NCBI GenBank assembly: GCA_023053545.1
Contig: JAKZAN010000220.1
Location: forward strand, 1 to 64,000
Source: Lepidurus packardi
Lineage: Eukaryota > Arthropoda > Branchiopoda > Notostraca > Triopsidae
Reading direction: 5' to 3'
DNA length: 64,000 nt
Shown here: one piece after another, positions 13,646 to 25,345 of the stretch
Layout: the number at the start of each line of letters is the position of its first letter
Numbering within the stretch: position 1 is the stretch's first letter
Translations under genes and position numbers: made by a program
The notes under the pieces: generated by a model
The model's input: only the letters and a program-made list of their open reading frames with translations
The model's database searches: none
What the model was told of the DNA's origin: nothing

Positions 13646-14845
13646 ATGAAGAGCTGCGGCACTAGCGCCCATAAGCAACCTCCAAATCGGCAAAACTCCC
13701 TGCATCTAACACCACAACACGAACTCAATAGGATCCTCAAATAAATTAAGTATGCACTCCTCGCCTAACAACCAAATAAGCAATAGGAAACTCCATCTAA
13801 GAAGACATCCGCCTGCTCTGTAGCCTGTGTGCAGACTGAAGACTTTCTTACCTACTCTCTGGTCGAGTAACAGATGAGGGTTGCTAATGTCAAAATAGCC
13901 GCATCAAAGGAGGATGAGTGCCGCTTGAGACAGAAGTGCACATCCCTCAACGAGTAACTAATTAGGTTTGATGAGAAGTTCCGAATAATGGCCCGAGAGA
14001 AGTAGAGTTTACAGCTGACCATCGGAGAGCTAGAAATGGGGATCATCAGAACCAATGACTAACTTAGCAAGAACAAAGCAGAAATACGCAAGCTCAAGAA
14101 TGACAACATGCTCCTCCAAGAACAATCAAAAGTAATCGACAAACTCAAGGAGGAACTGTAGACAAAACGAAAGATCATCTTTGCAGTCAAGGGAAGAACC
14201 CAAGAAGCAGCAACGCAGTCAGGCGATACCTCAAGAAGCCACGTAGATGTCCAGACGCCGCCCATTTCAAAGCAACAGACAAAGGATGTAGAATGTGAGT
14301 GTGCTTTTTCTGAGAAACTTTAGAATGAACTCAAGCAAACACTCTCTGGCTTATCTGCTAAATTACAAGAGCGAGAGTCCCAGGTCGGACAGCTGCGAGG
14401 AGAACTCAAATAGGAACTATTTGCTCTGACAACGTTGCAGGAACAGTTGCAACTGGTCGAGGAGGAAAACTTTGGGCTGAAGAGATGTATGAGCCAAATG
14501 GAGAAAGACAGGTAGAACATGGAAACAGGGTTAGCAGAAAAAATCGAGAAGTTTGTCCAAAACAGGCTGCAGAAGCTGGAACGAGAGAAGAAGGGTCTGG
14601 AGAAGCAGCTAACTTAGTTACACGGCAGGATGGAGACGATGTTCGACGAGAGCGTGGACTCCAAGCAGAGGATCATGCAGTTATAAGTGCATATTGACAG
14701 GCAGGAGCAAGTGTACCAGCGAGCTTTGGAAGAAGTGAAGAACCTGCACGAGGAGGAAACACGGAAGCTGAGGTACAAGCATAGTCTAGAAATTAGTGAG
14801 TATGAGTTGAAGCTGGGGGAGGTGCAAGATAGTTGCAGTGGTTGA
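13646..14845 (+). CDS. coiled-coil protein, unrecognised
   Basis: 399 residues, single exon, ATG 13646 to TGA 14843-14845. After a basic, Pro-containing head of about 60 residues, almost the whole chain is heptad-rich coiled coil, with a short Ser/Thr/Gln-rich break near residues 185-225. In-frame TAA/TAG codons sit at heptad positions where Glu is expected, for example before LIRFDEKFRIM. I recognise no family. It shares strand and style with its two neighbours, but spacers of 150-240 bp argue for separate transcription units. Confidence 0.75.
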
Positions 14846-15002
14846 TGCCTGTATTTGATTAGGAGGCCGCAATGCTTCGAAGTGTGCTACCTTATGATCT
14901 TTACACTTGTCTTGGTTTTATGGTGTTGGCTGAACATAATCGGATAAAACTAACCGTCATTTTAAAATCGACTGCATTTCAGTCCTTCATTTGTTTGAAA
15001 CG

Positions 15003-16277
15003 ATGACAGCCATGGATCCCAAGGCTCTCTACTTCCCCGAACTACTCCCCCTCTCCCAAAACTACCCTGCTCAACCCAACAACCCACTCAAAATCGACGA
15101 GCGACTCTACCAGCACAGCAAATAAAAACACTACCGTCAATTATAACCATAAAAACCACTCTCGAAAAACACTCTTCCAACAAAGTCCGTACCTCCCAGA
15201 AATCTTGACTCATCTCTTCATTTTGATCAGCAAACAGTTACTCTCGAATCCAGCATCACCATCCTCAACAAAGCCAGAGTTTTCCAGGAGTTAACCCCCC
15301 AAAGGATGGGTGCTCCAAACCAGTATGTCCAGTCCAACTAGCGTCTCCAGGCTGAAGCTTCTCTTCTCTACCATATCTGGGAGCTAATCAACTAGGAGTC
15401 AGTTTCACTCGAGTACTTTCTCACATTGATGACTGCACTTACATATTCCCGATGTGAGTCTTTACCGCACATTCTCCGCAACCTATCTTTGTATAGATTC
15501 GAAGATTTGAGACTATAATGGAACAGCCTCCAAGAAATCCCTTGTCGATCTTCCAGATCTAGCAAAGAGAACCTCGACCCCTCCCCCCATGCTAACGGAT
15601 ATTTTAGCGACAATGAGCCTGAAGGCTTAGAATAGCTGAAAACGATGCGCCATTCGACCCGTAAAATGGGGGTTTAAGAATGCTAGAATCTTATCAGCAG
15701 ACTTTACAATCCTCATTACCTCAGCAAGAGAGAGATGCTGAAGCAGGAAAGAGAGACGGAGAGGCTCAATAAGTAACTTGAAAAGTGCACGTTCAAGCCG
15801 ATCATTGTCTCCAACGAGACACCAGTCTGCAGCAACAATCAGACCCCAGTCCCACATGTGCAGGGTTACTAAAACACTATCAACCGCCTACGAGAGGCTA
15901 ACCGACGCCAAAAAGAACACAAATAGAAACTCTAGCACATCCCTCGAGGTTAGAAATATGAAAGGCTAAAGAACAGTAGCTTCAAAGCTCCCACTTTTTT
16001 GTAACGCCCCACCCGGCGCAGGAACAACGAGGAGAGTTCAGACAGACTTCTATTCTTCATCGAATTCGAGCTGAGCAAGAAGAAACCCGTGAGGGTGAAT
16101 GTGTACAAAGGAGAGAGTCCGAGGAGTATCGCCGAAAATGTAGGTCGCATCTACTCCCTGAATAAGAGCACAGTCGCAGAAATCTAGGGTGTGATTGAGA
16201 AAGAAATCTACAACTATTATATGAGGAATCCGTTGATGCCGATCACGGATATGGGGGAAATGGAGGACGAGAGTTGA
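15003..16277 (+). CDS. protein with ELExCTFKP motif and C-terminal ubiquitin-like-sized domain
   Basis: 424 residues, single exon, ATG 15003 to TGA 16275-16277. Near residue 260 the sequence reads RLNKELEKCTFKP, a motif seen from memory in many protist and ciliary proteins (ELE.CTFKP repeats); its first glutamate is a TAA codon. A second, weaker copy may be ERLKNSSFKAPTF. The C-terminal 85 residues (LLFFIEFELSKKKPVRVNVY, then GESPRSIAENVGRIYSLN, then an Ile/Leu-rich helix) match the recurrent pattern of a beta-hairpin, 'egD..e.lA..f...h.L' and a final helix found next to such repeats. Function is unknown; a cytoskeletal or centrosomal role would be inference. Confidence 0.75.
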
Positions 16278-16509
16278 AGAGCAGATAAGCCCATAGTGAT
16301 AGTAGTTTTTTCGCTGATGCGTTTATAGAGACCAGAGATTCCTGATGGTTGCTTATAATTGTAAAGAAGTGCCCTCGTTCAACACGATTTCTATGAGTTT
16401 GGCCGATCTGAGGGGCCGCCCAAACTAAAAATTGACTTAGCCCTAAACATAGAATCACTTGATGTTACATAGAATCAAATACAGTCCGGGATTCTTTCAT
16501 GCACTACTC

Positions 16510-17253
16510 TCAAATCACAAACACGAACAGGAACACTACTCCGATTGCCAATGCAGAACCCATTATAATCTTCAGCCTGTTGTTCTTCCAGAACGCATCT
16601 TTCTTTACTCTTGTTGCCTATACCATCAAAAACCATACCTCATTCATCTGGATTGGATAATTACCGTATCTTTGATATGGCTCGCCATCTGGTCAGTCTT
16701 GTTAGCACGCTTTACGAAGATGTCCACCTTGGCTTCTCGCTCTAGGATCTTGTCGATGCTATCTACCATCACATTCGTCAGATTTGCCAGTTTTCGGCCG
16801 AGGATAGCCTTCTTGTCGGCCTCCTGGTTAGAGTTGTAGAAGTTGACGAGGTTCTTGTAAATAGGTGCGAATTCGGAGGAGAGACTGAGGTTTGTTGCGA
16901 CCTTAATCTATTCGTTGGCAAACTTTTCCTTGAACTTGGACTTTAGTTCTTCGAGGAAGGCGAAGGCCACTTTATTATCCATCTGTTTGTCAGTCATGCA
17001 GACAAAGGACATGGCGTTGTCCCTCAAGACCTGGAAGTAGAAGCTGTGTCGATGTAAGGAGGGTGGGGGCATATTTTATAGAGAGTTACTCGCCATAGGA
17101 ATAAGCCATTTTGTTCTGGCCCTCGGTGAGCTGTTTGAGAATATTGATGATGATCTGGGGGTAGTTGCCGGCAGCAGTGTCAAACGTGCACAGGGTTACT
17201 ATATCTCCGGACTTCTCGTCCTTCTTGCAGACCAGCGAGTAGATGATGGACAT
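16510..17253 (-). CDS. VAMP7-like longin R-SNARE
   Basis: 216 residues, close to the 220 of human VAMP7. Start ATG at 17253, introns 17044-17089 (46 bp) and 16618-16664 (47 bp), TGA at 16510-16512. An N-terminal longin domain (MSIIYSLVCKKDEKSG to about residue 120) is followed by an R-SNARE helix with ILEREAKVDIFVKRANKTD; the Arg of ILER aligns with the zero-layer arginine. The chain ends with a basic linker and a tail anchor, IIMGSALAIGVVFLFVFVI, directly before TGA, which shows independently that TGA is the stop. It would act in fusion of late-endosomal/lysosomal or contractile-vacuole membranes by analogy with VAMP7. Confidence 0.92.
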
Positions 17254-17569
17254 TTTAAGTGTGGGTGCTTTTTCAAAAACGATAATTAATGGGAAGCGAG
17301 ATTAGGAATAATATTATTGATTTCGGACCCTCATATACTGTTGTTGACTGCTTCCACAACTTCCCACGACGAGCTCACAGAAATCCCTCATACTGTCTCT
17401 TCGGCAAACCAGTTCTCACTGGCCTTCATTCCTTTCCAATCTAAGCATCACTCTTTCAACCTACCGAAGAGTACCAACGACTCAGACACATTTCAGAATA
17501 CGATAGACAACTTGTGCCACCCAATAAGTATAGACAAAGCCTGACTTCATAAAATTCCCGAGATTCTTC

Positions 17570-19870
17570 TCACCTTCTCTTTTGCTTGAATTGCTTCTTG
17601 TTCTCTTTGAACTTCTTTTGTTTGTTCTTATTCTATTGGTAGGCACTTGGCTTGCTTGATTTCTTCCCCTTTTTCTGAATCGGTTTCGTCTTCTTTGCTT
17701 TCTTGCCGCCCTTCTTGCCATAACTCGGCCCCTCCTCTCCTATCTTGTCGAACACGTCTTCGAAGTCTCTCTCTTCCGACTCTGGCTCATCTTCCATTTC
17801 GTCATCCAGGTCATCTTCATCTTCCTACTCCTCTTATTCCTCCATCATCTCTGAACCTTCTAATTCCTCCTAGTCATAATCCTCGCCATCTAGATCTTCA
17901 TCTCTGCCCTCGCCGGCCTAGGCTTCAAGTTCTGGGTCGATTTCGGGGCTCTGGTCCATTTCATTGAACACATCTGCATCATCTGATACGATCTCGCCGT
18001 CATCGTCGCTGATATCGGGTAGCCCTTCATCAGAATATTCCTCTTCTTCTTCATCCAAGTCTCTCTGCTGGAGTCGATCCATCTATCGCTCTATCACTTC
18101 GTCTGCATACTCCTCGATATCCTTTTTAGTTTTCTTCTTGTTCTGATTCAACTCATTTTTTTTCTTCAGATAATTGCCCAAGAATTGCTCGTGTTCTGGC
18201 AGATGGTTGATTGGTTTGGACAGCATACTCTCATACTTTGAGGGTCTGATGTTCGCGAGCACCCTTCTATTCTTGATCTTCCAGGCTTCAGACTTCTTTT
18301 CAGGCTTGAGAGCCATTTTCTCCAAGAAAGTAGTCAGACTGAACTCTAACAGAGGATTAGCGCCCTGGTAATTAAGGTTGCCCTCTTTATCAGTCATGAG
18401 AATAGAAGAGAATTTCCTGACAGTGGGATGGTAATGGTCGAGTAGGGCATTCATTTCCCAGAGGCAGCTAATTTATGCGTGAGCATGGGTGGGTTACCGT
18501 TTGAACATATCATATTTCTCTTCACTTTGTTTTCCTGTGCTGTCGTCATCCACAATGCGGCTGGCACGACGCTGCAGCATCGGTAAAATGTAGGCATGAG
18601 TCTTCGAGACGTTAGATATAAACAGGAGCACGGTGATAATGAATGGAGGAGTGGATGTAAAGCAGAGTTGAAGTAGCCTTTTAACGAAGGCCTGTACTCG
18701 TGAAGGGAGAGGGTCTTGTTTACAGGAAATCAAGAGCAGATCCACAAAAAGTTCCAAGAGACTGGACTCCGGGAGAGTGGGATCTGACAAGAAGTCATAG
18801 AGGCAACGGTAGTATCGTTCGGGAAGTTCCTTGGTGAGGTGTTGATGGCTCTGGAACAGGAATAGAAGGAGCTGGATTTTTATCTTGGTGTTTTCGGTGG
18901 TGTGCACGATGCGGTACAAATCATCAGTTTTCTAGTTAAAAGCTGCGTGGAACTGCTCAGCATCGCCCTTGACTAGTGGGAAAAGTTTATTGATTCCTTT
19001 GATGGTATTCAGGAAAAGTTTGGAGTTGAGATCGTCTTAGTTTTCAGTGACCTTTTCCCCTAGTACCAGTCGCTTGAAGAGTTTAAAGTAGAGCTGCATA
19101 AGGGCAGCGAGCTGCTTCTAGTGCACAAGCTTCAGGTTGAGGTTGCTCAGGAAGTTCAGGCAGTAGAACTGGGCATGGTTGGAAATATTCTTACGGAATA
19201 TGAATTCGTCACATTCGCTCAGGAGAGGGCCCAGCATGAGATAGTCTCCCGCCACCTGCTCCCGAAGAGTCTTGGTCAGGAAATTCACAAGCTGCAGATC
19301 TCCATCGCCAAACTTGTTAATTAGCAGAGAAAGAATAGTGGTGCGCATCTCCTAAAACTTAGCCAGTTGCGCCAGCATGCAAACAGCCTACTTTTTCAGG
19401 AAGTAGAGGTTGTCCTTCAGCAACTGTTCCAACACTCGTAGCAACTCTCCATACATGAACTTGATCTTGTGCTACATGTAGAAGCCACTGAGCTCATCTC
19501 CAGATACTTAGCCCTTCCTCTTCTTGTCCTTTTTAATATCATCCAGGGACTGGCTAAAGGAATTAAACCTGTCCTTGCCAGGCAGGATGGATTCTGCTAA
19601 GATGTCGGTGAGCTCTCGACAAGCTGCGACGGCCTACTTTTTGTTTGGGGCTTTGCAGAGGGTGATGAGTCCTTGGAGAGGTTTGACGGAAAGGGTCGGA
19701 TGTTCGAGTATCATCTTGTTCATGGCAGAAAGCTTGTCCTTGAGCGTACCTTTCTCGGCCATATAGAGTGTGAGGGTTTCGCGTTTGACTTGTTTGTCTT
19801 GTGTTTGGTAGAGGGTGTCTGCATGATTGAAGAGAGCAGTGACTCCTTCAGAGAGTTGATGTTTGACCAT
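17570..19870 (-). CDS. NOC1: CEBPZ/Noc1 (Mak21) ribosome-biogenesis factor
   Basis: About 756 residues from ATG 19870, intron 18468-18497 (30 bp), TGA 17570-17572. The CBF/Mak21 domain is clear: LYRIVHTTENTKIKIQLLLF, ERYYRCLYDFL, VQAFVKRLLQLC and, after the intron, CLWEMNALLDHYHPTV, all aligned with human CEBPZ. The segment FYM-TAG-HKIKFMYGELLRVLEQLL aligns with the family's 'yFEhqLK' block, placing Glu at the TAG (19472-19474). The C-terminus is an acidic stretch followed by a Lys-rich nuclear/nucleolar tail. The family acts with Noc2 in 60S pre-ribosome assembly. An in-frame upstream ATG at 20095 would add 75 residues that look less conserved. Confidence 0.92.
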
Positions 19871-20124
19871 TGTTGATGTTATTGAAACAGATATAAGGAA
19901 AAGGGGACTATTATATAATTTTAGAAAAGCGTTGGTGTTTGTGTTTGACCGTATGGCGTCTTTAAACTGCCTACTTATAGATCTTGAGATGGAGGGAGGT
20001 GATATGTTTGATATAATCTTGGACTTTACTTTGCCATGATCATCAAACTCAACCGAAGTGTCTCCTATTCCTGACTTGTGTAGAGTGCGTGTCAATTATT
20101 TGAGACATTCTTCGCTAAAACTAA

Positions 20125-21081
20125 ATGCCTAAAATCAATAGTAAGCAGCTAGACTCGCAATTAAAATCCTCTATTTAGTTTCAAATATACCCATTTAATC
20201 GGATGCACCAGCAAAACGAAAGGCCGAAGGCCAAAAGGGCAACCTACAACTTTGACCCTCTCATGTCAATCAAGTACCAAGAGATTGTCTACTTCAATAA
20301 CCAGATCTGGAAAGCACACGAATTCAAGGAAAAACATGTTAACCCTCCACAATCGACTATCAAAATACCTGGTTCTCTCGCTTCGTCTATGCAGTCGATA
20401 GGAAGCAAAACTTCCTCCAAAATAACTGCCATGCAAGTAGTTCCTGTAGAGAAGACCACACAGAAACCTCCTCCAGTGAAACCTGCTGCAGAAAGAAAGG
20501 CATAGAGTTAATAGTCCTCTAAATATCCTACTAAATCGATCCTTGACTCTTCAGTCAATTCCGAGACTAAAAGTAGAGTCGATAATGGAAGTAAAGTGAT
20601 GCTAAGTGGACATAATGTAATTCCAAAGCCTCTCCCACCTCCACTCCTCCACCCATAAATCCTGTCCGAACTTCCTAGTATTAGGGCTCATCCTAAACAG
20701 GAAAATACTTAGCCAGACTCTGCTTTTAAGAAAAAGATCCTTGCCGATCCTGTGTCTATGAACTCATCGCTCACTTTAACCTAAAAAGAATCCTCTGAAC
20801 GTTCGAGCCCCACAGAAGAAAGCGGTCCATCTTCATCTTCATCTTCATCTTCATTTTCAATGATAGCATTGCGGTCTAGTGAGGTGAGATCGGAGGACGC
20901 ATTGAGTCAATTAGATAATGCATTTGATAAGCTAAAGCAAAGTGCGCTGAAGGCTGGGGAGACAGAGGTTCTAAAGCAGTAGAATGACTCGTTGAAGCAG
21001 AAGATGAAGGAAATGGAATAGAAGATGGATATGATGATGCGGATGTTTTCTCAGATGCCGCAAGGAGAAGGAAAGAAGTGA
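20125..21081 (+). CDS. unrecognised Ser/Pro-rich protein with C-terminal coiled coil
   Basis: 318 residues, single exon, TGA 21079-21081. The ATG at 20125 and another in-frame ATG at 20203 are both possible starts. A conserved-looking head (KRATYNFDPLMSIKYQEIVY) leads into a basic, Pro/Ser-rich low-complexity middle, a run of serines encoded by TCT/TCA triplets (about 20830-20860), and a C-terminal amphipathic helix (LSQLDNAFDKLKQSALKAG, then NDSLKQKMKEMEEKMDMMM). I recognise no domain. It is divergent from the Noc1 gene. Confidence 0.65.
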
Positions 21082-21297
21082 ATAAACTTGAGTATTGGAG
21101 GTGCGGAGTCAAAATTGATGAGAAAAGGGTTAAAACTAGTCTGGCCTGACTGAACATGTATTATTGCTCATGCGATCTGACTAATAACCTTCACTTGCAT
21201 ATCTTGAATAGCGATATACCAGGGTCTGCAAAATAGAAGTACATCTATCAACCAACAAATTACATCCCTATTTACACATCCAATAATTAAAATACCA

Positions 21298-22010
21298 TCA
21301 ACTGCTCAGACCCAGGCTCTGTAAAGAACTAACCTTCTGCATTAGCGACCCCAGGTCCTCAAATGGCTCATTGTTCTTGAATCTACCGTCGTCATAGTAC
21401 AAAAAGTTTGAATGTGTTCGAGAAAGCTTCAACCCACTTATCGTGCTGTTGTCCAGTCTCAGCTCTGTTTCCTCACATTGGCGAGCATACTCTTACCACT
21501 CTTGAGCTGGTCTTGAAAGGGGTTTATAAAATTTCTTTAGAACAGGCCACATGCGCCAAACTCTTTTATCCGTGGACCATTCACAATTGCCTGCAAAGTA
21601 CTTCATTTCGGTGTCTTCCTGCCTGATGATAATGCGATGGAACTGGAGAAGGGGTTAAAGGTAGGAGGTCTCGAAAGACTCGAGAGTAATTGAATGAGAG
21701 GGTATGATGATATAGGTTTACTCGAAAAGACCTGCCGTGAAAGATTTAAGCCATCTTAAGACATCGCTATTTACAGAGGGTGAGAGGGTCGATGGACTAT
21801 GATTGGGAGACGTAGCGGGTACTTTCTAGATTATAGAAATCGTGGTGCTGGAGGTGTGCGTGGGAAAGACAGACTGTGGAAAGAGTAAGAAAAAGTGAGA
21901 GCCAGAGTTTCTACATTGGAGTATTAGGGACTTCAATATCTGAAATAAAACTTAACATAAAGGGACTTAAATTTTGCGTATCTCTTGGCATATGCAGCTC
22001 TAGATTTCAT
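21298..22010 (-). CDS. small conserved-looking protein, unrecognised
   Basis: 209 residues from ATG 22010 (MKSRAAYAKRYAKFKSLY), one 83-bp intron (21874-21956, GTTAAG...CCACAG) and TGA at 21298-21300. The second exon is convincingly coding: VLRWLKSFTAGLFEETYIII, then SHSITLESFETSYLEPLLQF, then KRVWRMWPVLKKFYKPLSR and WEEYARQCEETELRLDN. Several of these glutamates are TAA/TAG. The aromatic-rich core suggests a folded domain with helical tail, but I cannot assign a family. A GTTAGT...TTACAG string of 15 bp near the 3' end could be a further intron; it keeps the frame either way. Confidence 0.65.
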
Positions 22011-22400
22011 AGACCACCCGATTTCAGAAGCCGCACATACAACAAGGACTCTTGCGCATCAGAGTATGCAGATATGTAATGACGCAGGTCACAGTCTGGT
22101 ATCGGAGGCTTCGGTAGGCATGTCATCTCGCTGGTTCGCTTCATGAAAGGGCAAGAAAGACGTAACTGGAACTGCTACGAGTGCCCGTTTACGGTGAACC
22201 CATTTGATGCTTATTACTTTATCTGCGATGGACATAGGAAAGGTAGGTGTGATGTAGTCAACCCTGCCGTATTTATTCACCAAATCGAACCTATTGAAAT
22301 CCTCTACTCTTTCTATTTGTACCTTTTATTTCCAAAAAACCTCCGACGATGCCATTCTCTATAACTAATATTACATATCTTCCAAATTCCATACCTACCC
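22011..22400. other. intergenic, nothing recognised
   Basis: 390 bp between two divergent genes. No RNA gene or convincing ORF seen. It presumably holds both promoters, including a T/C-rich tract just before the secreted-protein ATG at 22401. Confidence 0.4.
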
Positions 22401-23154
22401 ATGAACACTCGTCGCGCAATCCTCACCTTTTTCTCTCTCCTCTTCCTTCTCGTTCAGGCTAATACTACCACCCCGGTACCATCCACATCCTTCATCATTG
22501 TCCTTTCCACTATATTCATCTCCCAAGTCCTCTCTAACTCCTACTCAATCAGCCAACCTCATCGTTGGTTCAGACAATAAGATAGCCGGAATCAATACAG
22601 TAGTGGTGGGTTCCGGAAACAATTTGCGAGGCAAAGAGGTCAGCATCGAGGGAAACAATAACAACCTCGTTGGAAAGGAAGTTAAGGTCACTGGAAGCAG
22701 CAACGTCCTCAAGGCTAACTCCTCCACAATCGAAGGTAACAGCAATGTCGCTGTGGGGGTTGCCTTGGTGCTGAAAGGCAGCGAGAATGCGGTCACCGGC
22801 AGCAATACTAAGATCGAAGGGAGCCAGAATAAGGCCCAAGGCTCGGGAAACATTGTTCAAGGGTCCAAAAACAATGTTAATGGTGATAACAACTCAGTTA
22901 AAGGAGGAGACAACAAGATTAGTGGCAAAGATCACGACATCCACGGCGAAAACAACTTGATTAGCAGCCAACCTGCCGACCCGAGTGGAAATGTGATGGA
23001 CAGTCAACTGGAGAGGATCAAGGCTGAAATCTAGAGGAAAATATCAGCGTAGCTTTCGGAAAGGCTCGCGACGAAATTCAACGCGAAGCCATCAAGTCGA
23101 GTGATCAGGCCCCGAACAGGTTTCACGACTGAATTCATAAAGAGGGTGCCTTGA
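22401..23154 (+). CDS. secreted Asn/Gly-repeat (beta-solenoid-like) protein, copy 1
   Basis: 233 residues: exon 1 from ATG 22401 encodes a signal peptide (MNTRRAILTFFSLLFLLVQA), then a 52-bp intron (22476-22527), then the body to TGA 23152-23154. From about residue 35 to 165 the chain is built of degenerate 7-residue units with G-x-x-N/D-x-hydrophobic-x-G spacing, for example IVGSDNKIAGINTVVVGSGN and GSQNKAQGSGNIVQGSKNN. Regular Gly/Asn turns with alternating Val/Ile suggest a parallel beta-solenoid, resembling repeats of bacterial surface adhesins. Family not recognised. A paralogue lies immediately downstream, so this is a local duplication. A role in extracellular matrix, stalk or surface coat is inference only. 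Confidence 0.8.
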
Positions 23155-23779
23155 GTCTGATAGCTGCCACAATGAGTGACTTTACTTTTTGATTTTCAGA
23201 AGATTTTTGTCGCCCCGAAATACTTAAAGGGAAGAAAACATAAAAGGAAAGGTTTGAATTAGTAGATGAGATTTGTGTGGTAGCCAAAGAGGGATAGTAG
23301 GCTGGCTAGTGTGGGAATGAGAAGAATGCACCTGACGAGGGAGGTGTGCTCAAAGCAACAAACTTGTCGGCCATTACAGGAGTAAGGATCGGATTGGCAG
23401 ACAGTGGATTAGATGTTCAGGAAGAACAGAAACAAGTCCATGGAATGGTGAGAAGATGAAAACAGTCATGTTAGTTTGAGGCGTGGAGGGATTGATGACT
23501 GGGAGGCAGGCGAGTGTTGGGAGAAGACTGCAGACTTTGGGAGATGGGATAAGAGGGTGAATACATAAATGAAATGGCGTAAGTTTTGGAATCTTGCCAA
23601 TGGTAGTTTCCGTGAGAATAGTCCTCTATTCCCAGCATATATCTTCGCATACAATCGAATGCTTCTAATTTATTTTGTTCGATTCCGCCCCTATTTCTGA
23701 GTTCTTTCTATCCTCCATAAACAATAACCAAAAAGCAATTAATACCCTACAACCCATCCTCACCCCTATCCTCAATACT
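23155..23779. other. intergenic, nothing recognised
   Basis: 625 bp between the two secreted-repeat paralogues. Only short TGA-terminated ORFs on either strand and no repeat or RNA motif that I can see. The distance would allow a promoter for copy 2. Confidence 0.4.
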
Positions 23780-24812
23780 ATGAAGTTTCTCAAAATCGTA
23801 GTCTTCAACCTCCCTTTCCTCGCACTCGCCGCTCAGCAGTCCAATCCACATCCTCCTTCATCTGACACCCAACAAACTAAAACAGCAGACGATGTGCGCT
23901 TACTTAAAACCCCCATACCTCAGCCGCCCGTCTAGAAAACATTAGCTCCTCCCTCGGTTGTCTCCCGTCCTCCACCTGTTCGGGAATAAGACAATATCAT
24001 AGTTGGTAAATCCAATAAGATTGTAGGCAAGGAAAATGTGATTGCTGGAGAGAGAAATATAGGCGAAGCTAACACTTCCACAATCATTGGAATCTAGAAT
24101 TCGATCAAAGGAAGGTATAATATAGTTGAGGGGGAACATGAATCGGGTCAAAGGTGACAAGATCCAAGTGTACGGAGTGATGAATCGGGTGGCTGGACAA
24201 AGCAACAGGGTTGAAGGGGATTCTAACTCTGTCAAAGGAGAAAAGAATGACATCAGTGGATAAACCAACAGGATCAATGGCAACCACAACGTTATTTCCA
24301 GCGACATAGATTTTGACTTCGGGACATCTTCTGATATATTTCAGTAAGCTCCAAATCAAACAAGGCAGCCTGTCTCTAATGTCCTAACTGCGAGACCAGC
24401 TATCCCGGTCTCCAAAGAGGCTGTTGTCAACGTCGTGCCTAGTGCCCCTAAAGAGTCCTCGACCGTGGTGACCAGAACCTAAGACAAAATCGAAGAGAAG
24501 CCAACCGCCAGGTTCATCGCTAGGCCAGCCTTTAACAATATCAACAGTAATGACTTAGACAGACCATAAATAAATATACATAAGTCAAACATCTCTATTG
24601 GGGCCCAGAAACCTATCGTTGCGAACACAGATACATAATCAGAGAGACCAAAGACTAAGGAATAGTAAAGAGTTCGTTATGTGCCAAAGGAAAAGAGAGC
24701 AATGCTCTGGACAGAGGTGTACCCTCGCTTGATTCAAAGCTCGAAGGACTATAGGGGATTAAGCAAGAGTGCGATTGCTGGATATCAACAACGATTTAAC
24801 TCTACGAAATGA
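23780..24812 (+). pseudogene. secreted Asn/Gly-repeat protein, copy 2, frameshifted
   Basis: Paralogue of the gene at 22401. It begins with a signal peptide (MKFLKIVVFNLPFLALAAQQ) at ATG 23780, continues through a Pro/Ser/Thr linker into IIVGKSNKIVGKENVIAG repeats, and in this frame meets TGA soon after a run of five G at 24130-24134. Dropping one G from the run puts the downstream repeats (MNRVKGDKIQVYGVMNRVAG and on) in register, and that frame stays open to TGA 24810-24812. The C-terminal 150 residues are Lys/Thr/Pro-rich and end in a basic, aromatic segment. Either a real frameshift (pseudogene) or a homopolymer sequencing error explains this; downstream codon periodicity looks intact, which favours error or recent loss. 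Confidence 0.75.
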
Positions 24813-25345
24813 GTGTACTATTGATTTGGTAAAACCTATTTGAAGAGATGATGTTATTAGTTATTTTGTGGCTATTATTCTTGGACAACATCTATCAGAT
24901 TGGGAAGGGGTTCTCGAGTTAAATGGTGGTGTTCCATTAAATCGAGCAGGCCTCCGGTCTTGTTTGAGATTAAGGCCGAGTGCGTAAATAGTCTTAATAA
25001 ATGCGGAGACGGCAGCCTCAAAATCAGAGTAATGAGATGAGTCATACTACTATTTATACACATTCACATTTTCTATTAACCCAAGCTCTCGAAAATAGAT
25101 ATCTGGCTATCGGAAGGACCCATAACGAGGCAGGATAAATCATATCAAATATTACAGCCTGGGTAGGGATAGGAAAGGAGAACACGACTAGAATAGTCAG
25201 AGCAGTCGAACGGGACTAGTTTTTCCGAAGGTTGAACCTCTTGACTTGCTGCAAATAGATGGGGTCACTTAAATGATATGCCTGCCGATGTTTGTATGTG
25301 CATTAGTTATGATAGGCTGACTAGCTTGCAAAGCATGTCCCAATA
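24813..25345. other. intergenic, nothing firm
   Basis: 533 bp. Open frames exist on both strands, but with TGA as the only stop such lengths are expected by chance. No RNA gene or repeat recognised. Confidence 0.35.

Noticed and set aside
20141-20178. Intron GTAAGCAG...CTATTTAG at the start of the gene at 20125
   Set aside because: Splicing it shifts the frame into an early TGA; reading through keeps the frame.
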